Assembly: GCF_018143015.1 (NCBI RefSeq)
Contig: NC_054746.1
Span: 21,032,464-21,096,463 of the forward strand
Source of the DNA: Lytechinus variegatus
Taxonomy: Eukaryota; Echinodermata; Echinoidea; Temnopleuroida; Toxopneustidae
Direction of reading: 5' to 3'
DNA length: 64,000 nt
In this document: piece after piece, positions 36,986 through 49,587 of the stretch
Layout: each line of letters begins with the position of its first letter
How positions within the stretch are numbered: position 1 is the stretch's first letter
Notes under the pieces: generated by a model
Seen by the model: only the letters and a program-made list of their open reading frames with translations
Told to the model about the DNA's origin: nothing
Database searches by the model: none
Made by a program: the position numbers and the translations under genes

Positions 36986-39360
36986 TTGTATCCATCACTC
37001 CACCAAACAACTCTGAGAGATAAGGCGAAAAGTAGTGGCGCTGGCAAGATATGTGAATCTAGATCTAATAGGTTGGACCCTCAACATAGGCCCATCCTGA
37101 GAAAGTGCACTTTAATTCCCACAATGGTTTACAACCCCCTACCAGTCATTACAATACAATGCTTGAATCCTAGTCATGAAGTGCAATGTCAAATATCACA
37201 GACAGCAACCAATAAAATGTCTAACACTCGTTCAAAACTGAAAGTAAGAATCCATTTCTTTAGCTAATGAGTTGTCAAAGAGCAAATTCCATGAGATGGC
37301 ACACAATAAATTTCTCAAGCGGCATCCAGATGGCATGTGGAAGCATTTTCAAATTTCACAGGCAACACCCAATAAAATTTCTAAGACTCATTCCAGACTG
37401 GATGTAAGAAATAATTTCTCTAGTCAAAGTTGGAAAAATCTTTCAATAAATTGAGAGACAACTGGATCAACTAAATAACTTCCCAACATAGAAACCTCTC
37501 CCATGAGAAATCTAGCTAAGTGAATGAATTCAATTCTCATCACAAGGATATGACTTTACAAGCAAAAAAAAAAAAACCTGACGATGCAACAATTGATGAA
37601 ACACTGAAATTGGAGAGTTCAGAGGAATCTGGCCTATCATGGCACCACTCGTAGACCGGTAGGTATAGGAAGAGATTAACATCTTCTCATTTTCAAGCCC
37701 CAGGACCTGGTGATGAAGATTCAACTTCCTTGAGACATGATCAGAGGGACCATGAGCAAAATGAAGGAAATGATTCTATGATGGTCTGCAAATATGCTTT
37801 GTATGTCATAAAAAACAGCAAAAAGATGCAATATCCCGTGAAAGATTTCTAGATGGTACAAGATCAAGGGATGCAGATGTTGTCACTCTGGATCATTTCA
37901 TTGGAAGGTCAATGAACAATCAATCACCTTGTAGTTTGGCATCAGCAATACTTGAAACAACCAACATGAATAACTAATTGGAAATCGTAGGTCTCCTTCC
38001 CAACTAATGACGGTAAGCACGAGTACCTTGAGCACATATTTCTGAAGGAACTAGATGAATTTCCTCTCCACAGGAAATACATTAAAAATTCCTTTCCAAA
38101 AAAAAAGTAGTTAGCTTCTAGACACAGAAAAGGAATGTTGACAAAGGCTTAAAAAATTATGTGATGTGCAACATGTACCAAAGACCTCTGGATATTATGT
38201 GCATAAGCTGAAAAGAACACCATTCCTCTTAGTCAGACACCGGGGGGTAAGTGGTGTCACACACCATCTGCCTCCCAAGCGTGTCCACACACTTATAAAA
38301 ATGAACCCTAACACTGTTTTCCATGCGATTACACAAGATAAACCGTTCACCACAAATGGTGTATTTCACATGATACCACTTGGCTAAATTTGTACCCCTA
38401 ATGGCATACAAGTAACCATATTTAAAAAATGGATGTTAATATATTACACTGATAATTAAAATCTGTAACTTTTGAAGGTTTCCATGAAAGTCAGCATTTT
38501 AATGTTCAAATGGGATTCAATTAAATACCCCAACATCAAGGACTGGATTTAATTTTTGATACCCTAACATCGAATGACGATAAAAAAAAACACCTCTTTT
38601 ATCAGGAAAAGGTCAATGAAGCATTTTGACTGAAAACAGACCATTTTTGGTGCATTTTGTGGACGCACTTGCGAAGCATGTAATGTGGTGTACATGAACG
38701 ATGAGGATCGTCAAAACTGCCAGATTTCTGAACGTCAAAGACAAAGATGTCACATGCAAATGAAACAAAATTCTGAAAGTAGGCAACCCTCTCTTCTCTT
38801 TTGTGTGCAGACAATAGTATCCTCACTGGGCCATTTTGGGGTGCTAATCTTGATCCATCCTGATCAATGCAGAGTCCTCAAACTGTCTCGGTTAAACTGC
38901 TCAATAGATGAAATTTGACAAGCGTGTAAAAGTCTCAATACAAATATCAATTAGAGTTGACTAAGAAACATTACAACAGCAAGGCCCTTGTAAAATGGCT
39001 GGACCATTTAACAACAATGCAGGCAAGATGGAAATCAAAATTTGACATTGCACTTCTAAACTAGATTCCAGACTGATATGCATTGATCTGATTGAAGGAG
39101 TATTGTATTTGTTGTATTTTGCTCATTGTGGAAAAACCATTGAAGCACACAATGCTCATAAAAATGGGTTGAATATTTACATCCAAAAATTGAGAAAATA
39201 GACATTTTTGGCAGATGAACCGATATTGAAGAGCTACCTTCATCACAGTACCTTTCCAACGGAGCCATTGAACCTCTACTCATTCTGTGATTTCATGATG
39301 GATACGTGTATTTTCACAAACGTGAGGCTTTTGGTGAAAGGACCCAGATAAAATTTGAAG
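36986..39360 (+). other. Decayed coding-like relic of unknown family
   Basis: Short + strand frames with protein-like composition follow one another. 37120-37265 and 37280-37428 are a diverged direct repeat (offset 160 bp) whose translations agree (QISQTATNKMSNTRSKLKV, QISQATPNKISKTHSRLDV). Near 37570-37625 an acidic stretch (DDATIDETLKLESSEESGL) occurs. Near 38020-38090 there is KHEYLEHIFLKELDEF. None matches a family I recognise. It lies between the arms of the 4.8-kb inverted duplication and may be an old transposon interior. No working gene is supported. Confidence 0.3.
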
Positions 39361-40090
39361 TAAATTACCTTTAAATATTGTTTGTCCAAAAATTAACATG
39401 TACAGAAAAGGGAATATATTAATCACAAATTAATTCATACTACTCTTTACAATTAATAAAAAGATTAAAGAGATCAAAGTGCGTATTAAATTTTCTTTTA
39501 CAAAATTCTTTCTTTTTAGGACATTATTATATCAGTCATGGAAAATATCTTGTTGCACAAAGGCGTGGAACAAAGGTAATTTAGAGCGACAGCTAGAACA
39601 GATAGTACAGGGATGTATATGAAGAAAGAAAACAATAAATGGATAAACTGATAATGCAAGTATTGTCAAGGTGAAAGGAGAGGTAAAAGTGAAACATGAG
39701 GGGAGGAGGGGGGAGTAATGAGGAAGAAAGAGGATTGGGGAATAAAAAAGGTAATGGCTAGATGTACAAGGGAGAATAGTGAGACGACAATAAAGATAAA
39801 CAGGAATGGGAAGAAGAAACATTAATGAGAAAGAAAGGTTTCAGTATTTTCTTTTGAGAAAAAAGCAATGGGGATAGGTATTAGTCCCATCATATTCATC
39901 AAAATTGCCTTCAAGGCCTATGGTTTTGATAGATTTTCAAAAAAGAATATTATTCAAAAGATTAAAGAAAATGTCCTAATTCACAAAAAGAAAATGTGGC
40001 AAAGCATGGATAAAATGCCCAATGTGGTTGATACTACTGCCCAATATTAAAAAAAGAATTCAACCCAAATTAATAATTGCTGGAAAACCT
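39361..40090. other. Spacer inside the inverted duplication
   Basis: AT-rich and purine-rich on + (39590-39830), with a 60-codon open frame at 39868-40050 that has no recognisable features. No gene supported. Confidence 0.5.
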
Positions 40091-40384
40091 ATTGCATTGT
40101 CTTGCATACTCTAGGCTACACAAAATATCCTTGAAATCAGAAATAAAGCACTTACATTTCAGGAAGCTGTATACCATGCACAACAGTGTCCAGTGTCCTT
40201 CTCTGCACACCAAAAAATAGATCTCTTGGTAGTGATGTCACTAATTGAGTGATTCTGGCAGGAAGATCACAGCTCACATCAGACAAGAAGCCATGTTTGT
40301 GAGATCTAGGGCCTATTCCATTAATCAATGAGTTCAGCTGCGTTGGCCTTCTAACTTGGATGAATCTTCTGGGCTGCTGGTCTT
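40091..40384 (-). repeat. Right arm of the 4.8-kb inverted duplication
   Basis: Reverse complement of 35565-35851, outer end CTGGGCTGCTGGTCTT. It contains the open exon described at 40156-40376. The similarity extends past the exon's donor into the intron, so the duplication was of genomic DNA and not of a spliced RNA. Confidence 0.7.
40156..40376 (-). CDS. Open exon of an unrecognised gene
   Basis: On the - strand a frame of 73 codons starts QPRRFIQVRRPTQLNSLING, continues GIGPRSHKHGFLSDVSCDLP, ARITQLVTSLPRDLFFGVQ and RRTLDTVVHGIQLPE, and meets a strong donor (GTAAGT, 40155-40150). The upstream acceptor would be the AG at 40378-40377, weakly supported by a T-rich stretch above it. Composition and uninterrupted frame look like real coding sequence, but I do not recognise the family and found no neighbouring exon that joins it with confidence. 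It may belong to a gene mostly outside the parts I could resolve, or to a repeat. Confidence 0.4.
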
Positions 40385-40494
40385 ACATTCTTTTCAGGGA
40401 AAAAAATAAAAAATCATAAATACAAAGAAAGTATAGAAAAAGCATAGTACAGACAATCAAGATACTCTCAGGCAGGTCCAAGCTATCTGACAAA

Positions 40495-40699
40495 GGAGGG
40501 GTATTTCACAAAGAGATACACATGACTAAAAGTTGCGATCAAATTTCAAATTACTTGTGGAAAATAAATCTACTGATTGGATCACACTCATGGAAATGCT
40601 CCACAACATATCATCAATGAAACTTCACTTTAAATTGGTGTGCATCAACATTTAGGCATGACTTTTAGTCTGATTTAACTGTTTGTGAAAACCTCCCCC
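40495..40699. mobile_element. MITE with TTTCACAAAG ends
   Basis: GGAGGGGTATTTCACAAAG pairs with TGTGAAAACCTCCCCC, about 205 bp. The arms also share CATGACTAAAAG and GACTTTTAGTC. Confidence 0.65.
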
Positions 40700-42317
40700 A
40701 AGTTTGTTTTTCTCATAGTGTTAAAAACTTTTTTTATGGATTTAAAATTAACCATTAATATAGAGCACCTATGCAGCATTAGATGTCTTTTTTCTGAATA
40801 AAAAAAAAATGACATGTATCCTCTGGATCTATAGGAAATTTGAAAAATAAATCTAAGAAAAAAGAGTCACCAATGAAAAGTTCCCAAAATATGGTCATGA
40901 ATATCAATACATTATTTCACCTATAAAACCTATCAAGAGTAATAACAAAGACAGGCTTATATATTGATTTGACTCATATATCATTTGCATTCCATTGCTA
41001 TCAGTCAGCTTTGGGGTCAAATTATCAATTTTTAGATTTGATAGAAAAAGAAAGTGGAAGGCCTATTCTACAGTGTATCTGTGGAGAAAATTCTGTGTTG
41101 TAAATTTAAGTTTAGTCCCAAGATATAAAAAGATATTAAAAGCAAGGACACATAGCCGTACGAGTCGCAAGGAAAAAAATACTATTCGAGAGGAAATACA
41201 TGGATGGTAAACTTAATTGAAGTTTGCATTGTCGCATCAATGAAAAGACACTTTGGATGAATGCCAATGATAATGACTTAATAACCACTACAGATTGAGC
41301 ATGAATTCAACAAGCATTATTGTACATTGAATGACCATCAAGTAACAAAATGTCTTAACCTTAAATGGCCCGGGGAAGGGGGAGGGTGGAGTGCAGATTC
41401 CCCTAAACATTATGCACACTATGTTTGTGATGCAAAAGGCATCTGCAACATCATTGATAACCTATTTTTTTTAGTCTTGTGTGACTTCTGAGACAAAATT
41501 GGCAACAGGGTTCTAAAGTCACCTCTTTTGAAAGTGCATGGCAGAACCAAAATTGCTTAATATATTGATTTTAATGTACAAATCTAATGCAAATTGTGTT
41601 TCTGGCCAAATTCACAAATTGGATTTGATGTAGAAATTCAATCAAATTTTGTGTTGTAAAGTAAAATCTATACACAGGTTTGCTTAATACAGTATATTTT
41701 GAAATATATTTTAGGCCATTTATAATTGATGAAGTATACATGACAAATTCCTTGAAAAAAAAAGAATTCAAAGAAAGAGGTACAAAATTTTGATGGTTAA
41801 TTTGGATGACCTAAGCTAAGTTCTTGATTTACCTGACCACAATACACAAGTACTACACAAGCTTAGAAACTATAGTGTTAGGTCTGTTCCATATGACTGG
41901 TTTGAAAATCAGCTTTTGATCACAAACAGTTTACTCCTTTTTATTAATGTTAAATCTGATACTATGCCTATAACATGCAGTGTCCAGTATTTGGGCTTCT
42001 GTTGTTCTTTATTTACATTAATGACATTATTAATTCCTCTAAAATATCAAAAATAATTCTATTTCTATATGTTACTAATATAATTTTCCCGCATAATGTA
42101 ATTTGATACTGAAATTTATTTGTTGCTTATACGCCTACACAATAAACACATACTATTTCTAATTAGATTTTTAAACAAACAATATTAAAAATAAATATGT
42201 TCATATTATAAAATTTCTCTACATATAAATGATGAAAATTGGACAGAAAATAAAAATATTCATGGCAAAATATGCATATTACGCCCTAAATTCAGGGGGG
42301 GGGGGGTGTTTGTGTCA
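40700..42317. other. Intergenic, nothing recognised
   Basis: AT-rich, no exon with credible splice sites and no repeat recognised. Confidence 0.5.
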
Positions 42318-42650
42318 AAGGAGAATCCAACCCAAATTAAAATGTTGTGTTCAGAGGAAAAAGAAAATTCAGACATAAAGATAAAGATGAAGATGAAAGT
42401 TTGAAAAATATCAGATAAACAATAAGAAAGTTATGAATTTTTAAATATTGTAAAAAGCTGTAATTACTATAGATATGGAGACTTCAAACTGTCATCAAAC
42501 TGCAATATAAATGCAAGTATCAAATTTTCTTCTTAAAACAGCCATAACTTCTGTAAAGCTTGTCTGAGTTCTTTCAATCTTTCACCATTCTCATTATCTA
42601 ATTTTCCTATCTCTCACACATCACTTTATGACCAAGGTTGAATTCCCCTT
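42318..42650. mobile_element. MITE of the AAGAAAGTTATG family
   Basis: The ends AAGGAGAATCCAACCC and, reversed, AAGGGGAATTCAACC pair across about 333 bp. The interior has AGAAAGTTATGAATTTTTAA. Same family type as 30784 and 52587. Confidence 0.65.
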
Positions 42651-44273
42651 CAACAATTCTACGACAAGTAGATCCAGGGTAAAAAAACAGAGATAAAACA
42701 CAGTAGGTGAAAACTCTGGAAAACCTTTGGATCCACTTTTGCAGAATAATCGAAACAAAGAAACAGAAATAAAAATATCAAGATAAAGTTGAAAAGTAAA
42801 CTTCACAAATAGCTACTAGGCCTTGAAACCACACCATTTAACATGAAGTTCTTATGAAGCTTAACCCTAAGAGTTGGGGAGGCCTAAAAGCCCTCCTTGA
42901 CATTTTGTGCATTAAATCCATAATGTGAAAATTCTGCGCTAAACAAAGAAATAGCATTTTTAAGGCTTCACTAACAGATTGACAGTTAAATTATAATTTC
43001 ATGCATACATGTAAATTACAATAATCAAGAAAAATTAATTTCAGCATTTTAAAACAATCAAATGTACAATTTTCTTGAGTACATCATGGGTGACATGATC
43101 AACTGCAAACATCTTGGAGGAGGAGCAGTCTTGCCAACCTCCTAAATCATCTCATTAGGCATAAGTCTCACAATACTTGAGGCGAGTTCACCCCCAAAAG
43201 AGTCAATAAAAATAAAAAAAAAGAGTTCGGGATAATCCCTTAGGGTCTAATGTAAATTGTAATACAATGAATCAAACTTTAGCTGGTGAGCTAAAAAAGT
43301 AGCCCTCCCCCCAAAAAATGGTTATTAATTTTACTCTGGAATATTTGCAACTCATTTCCAAACTTATGTACAAATTAATGTCTTGACTCCTAGCGAGTAT
43401 GCCTTTTCGAGTTCATAATTAAGATACAGTGAACCGTTAGCAAAGTGATGATAGCTTGGACCTGCTCTACTGAATTACAAAAAAATCATTATAAAATCCA
43501 TTTCAAAATGAGTAGAAAATGGTGTTTGCTCCTCTACATACCTGAGCCTTTTAACACAAATGTTTGATTATGTTATGCCAATATAAAACAACCATCCTGA
43601 TTGGCTCCTGGTGCATGCAAAAATGATCTTGATTGGACGTTGCAATATGCAACTGATTGCAAACATTTGTGTTATGGATCCCTTATGAAAGCAAAAACAC
43701 TGACATTCCATGTAGAGGATGATTGTATCCTTCTCTGATGTAGACTATCTCTCTTATCCATGCTTGGAAGATGAATAACATCAGATAGGGGGTGTATCCA
43801 TGAGTCACATGACTGTAGATCTAAATTGAAAGAACAAAATAATATCTCAGCACATTGCTTTTTCAAAATACATTCATCATACTGTGAAACATGGACAGAG
43901 GAAATAAATCAAAGAATTGAATCAGAACTTTTGAACAGATTTTGATTGGATGGGTTTGCACCATTACATGTACATGCTCATTGTAAAGAATTTTTAACTT
44001 AAGAGAATGAGAGAATATTTGTTCACATGTTACAATTGTTGGGTCCAAGGTCATAAAATTGACACAAACTTCTGTAATTTATTTTCAAGGCCCACCCCCC
44101 AAAAAAAGAAAAGAAAGAGGCAAATACATTATGTTTATTTGTGTCATTTAATACATTTTTCTCAACAACATAACAAAATGTCATGTCAAGTGGTAGGTAT
44201 TCCAGCCTGTTGGTTGTATAGTAGGTTGTGGAATTGTCACAAGAACAAATAAGATGCATGCTCTTGACTTACA
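42651..44273. other. Intergenic, nothing recognised
   Basis: No gene or repeat could be supported. Open frames at 43672-44259 are short and featureless. Confidence 0.45.
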
Positions 44274-44381
44274 TTATGATTCAACTAGTGCTTTCACAGC
44301 CTTCACTGTCTCCTTAATCTCTGCTGTACTCCTAAGCCTTTGGAGGTCAGAATCCATTCATCTCTCTTCTGGCACTCCTCC
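44274..44381 (-). pseudogene. Possible terminal exon with one frameshift, unknown family
   Basis: A good acceptor (TTTTTGCTATCAG, on -) opens at 44381 a frame EECQKRDEWILTSKGL. With a one-base shift it continues RSTAEIKETVKAVKALVES and a stop at 44274-44276. A GTAAGT lies directly after. The acidic/basic helical composition looks coding. I do not recognise the protein. It could equally be a chance frame. Confidence 0.25.
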
Positions 44382-44964
44382 CTGATAGCAAAAATTACAG
44401 AATATAAAGGGTATTCAGTGAGATGATCAATGATAATATGCGAGGAATATCATAAATGCTTTCGTAACATGGAGCCACTATATGCAATTAACCGTAATAG
44501 AAAGGTTGCCTCTTAGAAATAGGTCTTGTAACAAAAAGCTTTTATGATTGAGCATATAGTTGATTGCATTTGATGACAGCCCTATGATCAAACAATGCTT
44601 TTTTGTTATAGGGCACTGATTAGAAAAGAAGGAAAATTCTCAATAAAATGTGATTCTTTTTGCACTGGCACAAAATAACTTGCAATGGAAGGAATTATTA
44701 CTTTTGGAAGTAACATGTCATACCCACAAGAGAGTAAAGTAAAAATATATGTGACATCAATTATAGTTTTTGTTTACTTGCAGTGACAGGGGATAAGAAT
44801 GGTATTATGAACAGAATAAATCATAAACATAAAACTGCAATTGATGTGCATCACTGGAATTGGACAGGTAAAAAACCCCAGTGAAATGATTACTTGGTTG
44901 TTCATTATCACACTAAACTTCATTGGACAAGTTATGGGAAAATAGTACATTAACATCTGGCAAT

Positions 44965-45085
44965 ATTTCATCATCATCATTAGCAGAACCACCATCATCA
45001 ACATTAGCAGACCATCATCATCACTATTATTTTCATTACCATCATCATCACCATTGCCAATATCTTCATCATGATAATCGCAAAC
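44965..45085. repeat. (ATC)n microsatellite
   Basis: Imperfect CAT/ATC repeats on the + strand directly before the LINE. Confidence 0.8.
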
Positions 45086-45129
45086 TATACTCTGATGACT
45101 ATCAATGAGTACAGATTTGCCACGTACGA

Positions 45130-47460
45130 TATATCAGGTATATCTTGCCTATCCAGCACTGAGACCAATTTCCATGTCATCTAATAAGGAGACATACTTA
45201 GATGAATATTTTGGAAAGATTAATGAATAGTTGCTAGCTTTGGAACACCGAATTTTAGTAACAAATGAAAGAATTGAAAATAATTCAGCACTTATTTTAT
45301 CTGTGACTTTTCAAGCAAAAGAAACAGAAGTATTGGCCACAAACGCCACTCTACAATAAGAAAAGTGAGTTGAAGGAGAAACACTGGAAACCCCAAGCAG
45401 GAAACCTTATTTCTTGGGAATCCAAGAAATTGGACAGAGGGAGGAACACATGAAGGAAACTTTGAACAAATTTCTCATAGAGAAACTGAAGTTACAGGGT
45501 GATCTGTTAAAAGGATTTGAGTATCAACAAGCTCATCATACTTTATCCACAAACCATGCCCCATCAAGGACAGGTTTCTCAGATTCACCGACAAGTCAAC
45601 AAAAGTAATGAATGTTAAATTGCTTCAAGGGACCTGTATGTACATTACAGAAGATTTACTGAAAAGATCAAGAGAGGAAAGCGAAAGCTCCTGCACTGAA
45701 AGCAGCAAGAAGGACAAGAAAAACTCGCTTAGTAACGTAATTGAAGGCTGAGCTGGCGAAACATTTGCTGGCAAATGGGTTCCATGCAAGGACAAAGAGA
45801 AGCTCATCAAAATTCAATATTTACTTCCCAGTTAGTGTTAAGAGCAGGAACAACTAGAGTTATTCCATGTTATTATTCAGATTTTAAAGAGTTCTAAATC
45901 CAATATTATATTATAGGTCAGGTCACTTCAATATGGCCAGGGATATATACATGTATCTGACTATAAATCTTATTGATAAGGATTTAGACATATGGAATAT
46001 TAAAGAAACCATATACATATCTGTGCCACTTCTCTTTTTCAAGAACTAGTTACACACCAGATGGTATCCTGAACTTTGTTGTACAGTGAAGCAGATCAAC
46101 AACAAAGATCTATATTCCAATATACCAGGTCATACATAAAATGGGGGAACTGTACCATGATGTAATTACAGCTGCAGAACAGCCAGACATTGTCATTGTT
46201 GACACCGATAATAAATCAGTTGATTTGGAAGTCAACTGTACAATTTCAGCCTAACATAAAAAATATTAGGAGGAAATGTGAGAAATTTCAAACATTCAGG
46301 AAAATGGCTTCTCATAAGTCTTGAGGAGTTTGTTGTTCTGTTAAACCTTGAAAATACTTCCTACTCATATCTAAGATTACCATCTTAATATCATATGTAA
46401 TCTGCAGTGGAAGAGCTGAAAAAGCTGGAATCTATATTCCAATATACCAGGTCATACATAAAATGGGGGAACTGTACCATGATGTAATTACAGCTGCAGA
46501 ACAGCCAGACATTGTCATTGTTGACACCGATAATAAATCAGTTGATTTGGAAGTCAACTGTACAATTTCAGCCTAACATAAAAAATATTAGGAGGAAATG
46601 TGAGAAATTTCAAACATTCAGGAAAATGGCTTCTCATAAGTCTTGAGGAGTTTGTTGTTCTGTTAAACCTTGAAAATACTTCCTACTCATATCTAAGATT
46701 ACCATCTTAATATCATATGTAATCTGCAGTGGAAGAGCTGAACCACCATGGGTGAAACCTGCACTGCTGTATCCATAAACATGATACCGATAATTCATAA
46801 TTCATTGTAGGGTCTATTATGAACACAACAAATGCTTCTGTTACTACACCAATGTCCCTGATGCTATTGATAGACAAATTGTTAATTTCTGAAATTTCAT
46901 TGTTTTTACTTGACAACTATTACTTGTCAAGGTCCACTTGGACCTTGTTATAAATGTCCTTTATTTTCTTAACTCAACAAGCATGCTGCCTTTTATCAAT
47001 CTTAAGGTATTATTCATGAATCAGTTATAACATTCTGATAATATTAATTGAGTACTACAAAAAGATAAGTTTTCTCTTTACAACATAATTTTCCTTGTCC
47101 CGTTGAAAATGTTATAAATTGACAATTTGAAAGTTATGTTATAATAGCTTGCAAATATTGTTATTTAATAATGTAATCTTATCCCTTTTTCCACTAAATC
47201 AAATTCAGCAGTTTCCAATTGCCTTTCCTTTTTCCTTTGTCTTAAAAAAAAGGTCAGCTCTTCTTGAAATTCAATTTTGATCTTTTTTTGGATTGTATTT
47301 CTAATGTTTCTTATATATTTGTTGTTTTAAGTGTATGCCATTTTGATTTATGTATTCATTCTTTGTAAATATTCTACATATTGATTTTTATCTCAGGGCC
47401 CTCAAGGACAGCAGTTTGTTAACTGATGAGGCCACACTGATTAAATAAAACTGAAAATAA
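45130..47460 (+). mobile_element. Decayed LINE, ORF1 plus ORF2 C-terminal and 3' end
   Basis: 45170-45380 encodes a coiled-coil-like stretch (MSSNKETYLDEYFGKINE, then LVTNERIENNSAL). 45400-45570 matches the RRM-like domain of L1-type ORF1 (FLGIQEIGQREEHMKETLNK, LIEKLKLQ). 45590-45700 has MYITEDLLKRSREE, the ORF1 C-terminal domain. The main ORF2 domains are missing. From about 46130 the tail of a LINE ORF2 appears (QPDIVIVDTDNKSVDLEV). The 3' end near 47395-47460 reads CAGGGCCCTCAAGGACAGCA, then GATTAAATAAAACTGAAAAT, a LINE-type terminus. Several stops and frameshifts are present. The ORF1 and tail pieces could come from different LINE clades. Confidence 0.6.
46108..46742 (+). repeat. 313-bp tandem duplication inside the LINE
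   Basis: 46108-46420 and 46430-46742 read the same at every base I compared, separated by 9 bp (46421-46429). The duplicated part encodes the ORF2 tail motif QPDIVIVDTD. Identity inside an otherwise decayed element implies a very recent duplication or an assembly artefact. Confidence 0.9.
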
Positions 47461-48479
47461 AAATAAATACCCATGTGCAATTCTAAAATGGTTATTTTAG
47501 GGGTACAAAATATAGATTCATAACCACTATCCATTGCTTAATTACATTTATCAACACAATTTCATATTTTCATTATTCAGTTGTATAAGTAAATATTATA
47601 TCTACATACCTGGCTGTACCAATAATTTTTTTTAATATGTTTCAAATCAAGATCATTTTACCACTGTTTACCAAGTTTGATACATAATTCTTTTAGTGTT
47701 AGTATGACTTCCTGGGGATTTCCATTATGTAATTCATCTTTTCATTATGGTCATTTTATTTTTCGTTTAACTTTCTTTTAGTCTCACATTTTTTAAGTGA
47801 TTGATGTAATAAATGTATTTCAGGTATATTTTCACAATCATATTTTCACTGATTATTATGCATGAGTTATTGTGATAATTTTCATGTTTGAGGAGGAATA
47901 AATGAAATATAATTTTTTTTTATTACAAATACATGTGTATGTACACCTATTAGCTTTCTAATTACACAGAAGGTCTCCATGTTATTAATTGTTAATATTC
48001 TGGTATTTAATCAGTAAAGTATATTTGATGGGGGGGGGGGATCAAGGAAATACATGCAAAGTGGATTGAACTGCTAGGTGGTTTCAGATATTTTAGAAGA
48101 AAAAGTTTGAAGCTGAAGTTAAAATATAAAATCATACCTTCATTATCACTTGATCACTCTGCAATAGAATTCAAATAATTTTTTTCTTATTTGATCAAAC
48201 CTACGATGAAGAGAGGTTACCAGAAATTTATTAACAGTTCATACAAAGATGGAGAGAATATACGCTAAGACCAGGAAGGGGGGGGGGAGCATATTCAATA
48301 CATTTAATTGTTCAGTTTAATTTGATCCCATTTGCTCAGCTGCAAACTGCATATTACTGATTTTTTTAATAGAATATGTAGTTGCTCAGATGCAAATTGT
48401 ATTTTCTAATGTTTTAACTATGTATGATTTTGAAATGAATGATCAATAGAGATTAATACAAAAATAAATTACCATTGCC
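47461..48479. other. Intergenic, nothing recognised
   Basis: AT-rich with two G runs (48031-48040, 48279-48288). No gene or structured repeat seen. Confidence 0.5.
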
Positions 48480-48835
48480 ATCATCACCATTACCACTATC
48501 ATCATCATCATCAAAATTTTTGTGATTATCATCATCATCTTCAACACCATCATCATCAGCGATCACCTTCATCAACATCATCATCATCATCATCAACACC
48601 ATCATCATCAGTGATCACCTTCATCAACATCATCAACACCATCATCAGCAGTGGTCACCTTCATCAACATCATCATCCTCACTCGTCATTATCATCATCA
48701 TCATCATCATCAACACCATCATCAGCAGTGGTCACCTTCATCAACATCATCATCCTCACTGTCATCATCATCATCAACATCATCATCACTGTCATCATCA
48801 TCATCATCATCATCCCCATGGTCATCATTATTAGC
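48480..48835. repeat. CAT microsatellite with higher-order units
   Basis: CAT/ATC repeats broken by a recurring block TCACCTTCATCAACATCATC that starts near 48563, 48615, 48656 and 48731. The block shows a higher-order repeat grown from the microsatellite. Confidence 0.85.
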
Positions 48836-49141
48836 AATATCAGATCATGAACATGACTATTATGTTATCATCACCAAAATCTCAGTCATTACCCACCACT
48901 GCCCTTCATTTGTTTCTACTACTCACTAATGATTCATTTCACTGGATTGAGTGGATTCACCAGAGCACCAAACACCTCCAGCCAAGTCTTTACCCTCAAG
49001 ACACTCTTCTCAGTACTAGTGAAGAAGTATTTTCCATTTTTGACAATCATGAAGCAGATGGTCATGCCCAGTCAAAAGGTACCAACAACTCTTTGCTGTG
49101 AAGAAAGCAATGAAGGTCAAGAGACCAAAACCAAAAAATAA

Positions 49142-49587
49142 TAAATAAAAAATTTACACTATCTAAAAATAATAAGTGGAATGCCTCTGGAAGTCTTGCC
49201 TGCATTTTCTTCTCTGAAAACCAAACCCCTAAATTATAGCATCAAAATGTAAAAAGCACCGAAGATTTTAGAAGAAGCAAGTTATACTGACGCAAATAGG
49301 GCTAAATATGTAGGTATTCATGTGAGACATCCTAGGCCCCCATGGACTGATGTTTTTCATTATGGATCATGCACCTAAACACTAAAATGTGTAGGATACA
49401 GCAAGAGCCGAAAATACCTATTTAGCAATGACCTATTTAGGCACAGGTGACATCAACATTCTGCAAAATAGTAGACTGACCTATTATAAACTTGATACAA
49501 AATACCCAAATCACAATTACAAGGTGTAAAGGAAGACCTGCCCATATCATTCCAAAGTGCAAGAGAAGGCTACAGCTAAATACTTAC
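49142..49587. other. Non-coding stretch, presumed intron of the strumpellin fragment
   Basis: No exon that continues the strumpellin sequence was found here. 48929-49141 has an open + frame with no family match. Confidence 0.4.

Noticed and set aside
48480-48835. CRISPR-like spacing of repeated blocks
   Set aside because: The blocks and the intervals are all variants of a CAT microsatellite, and the genome is animal.
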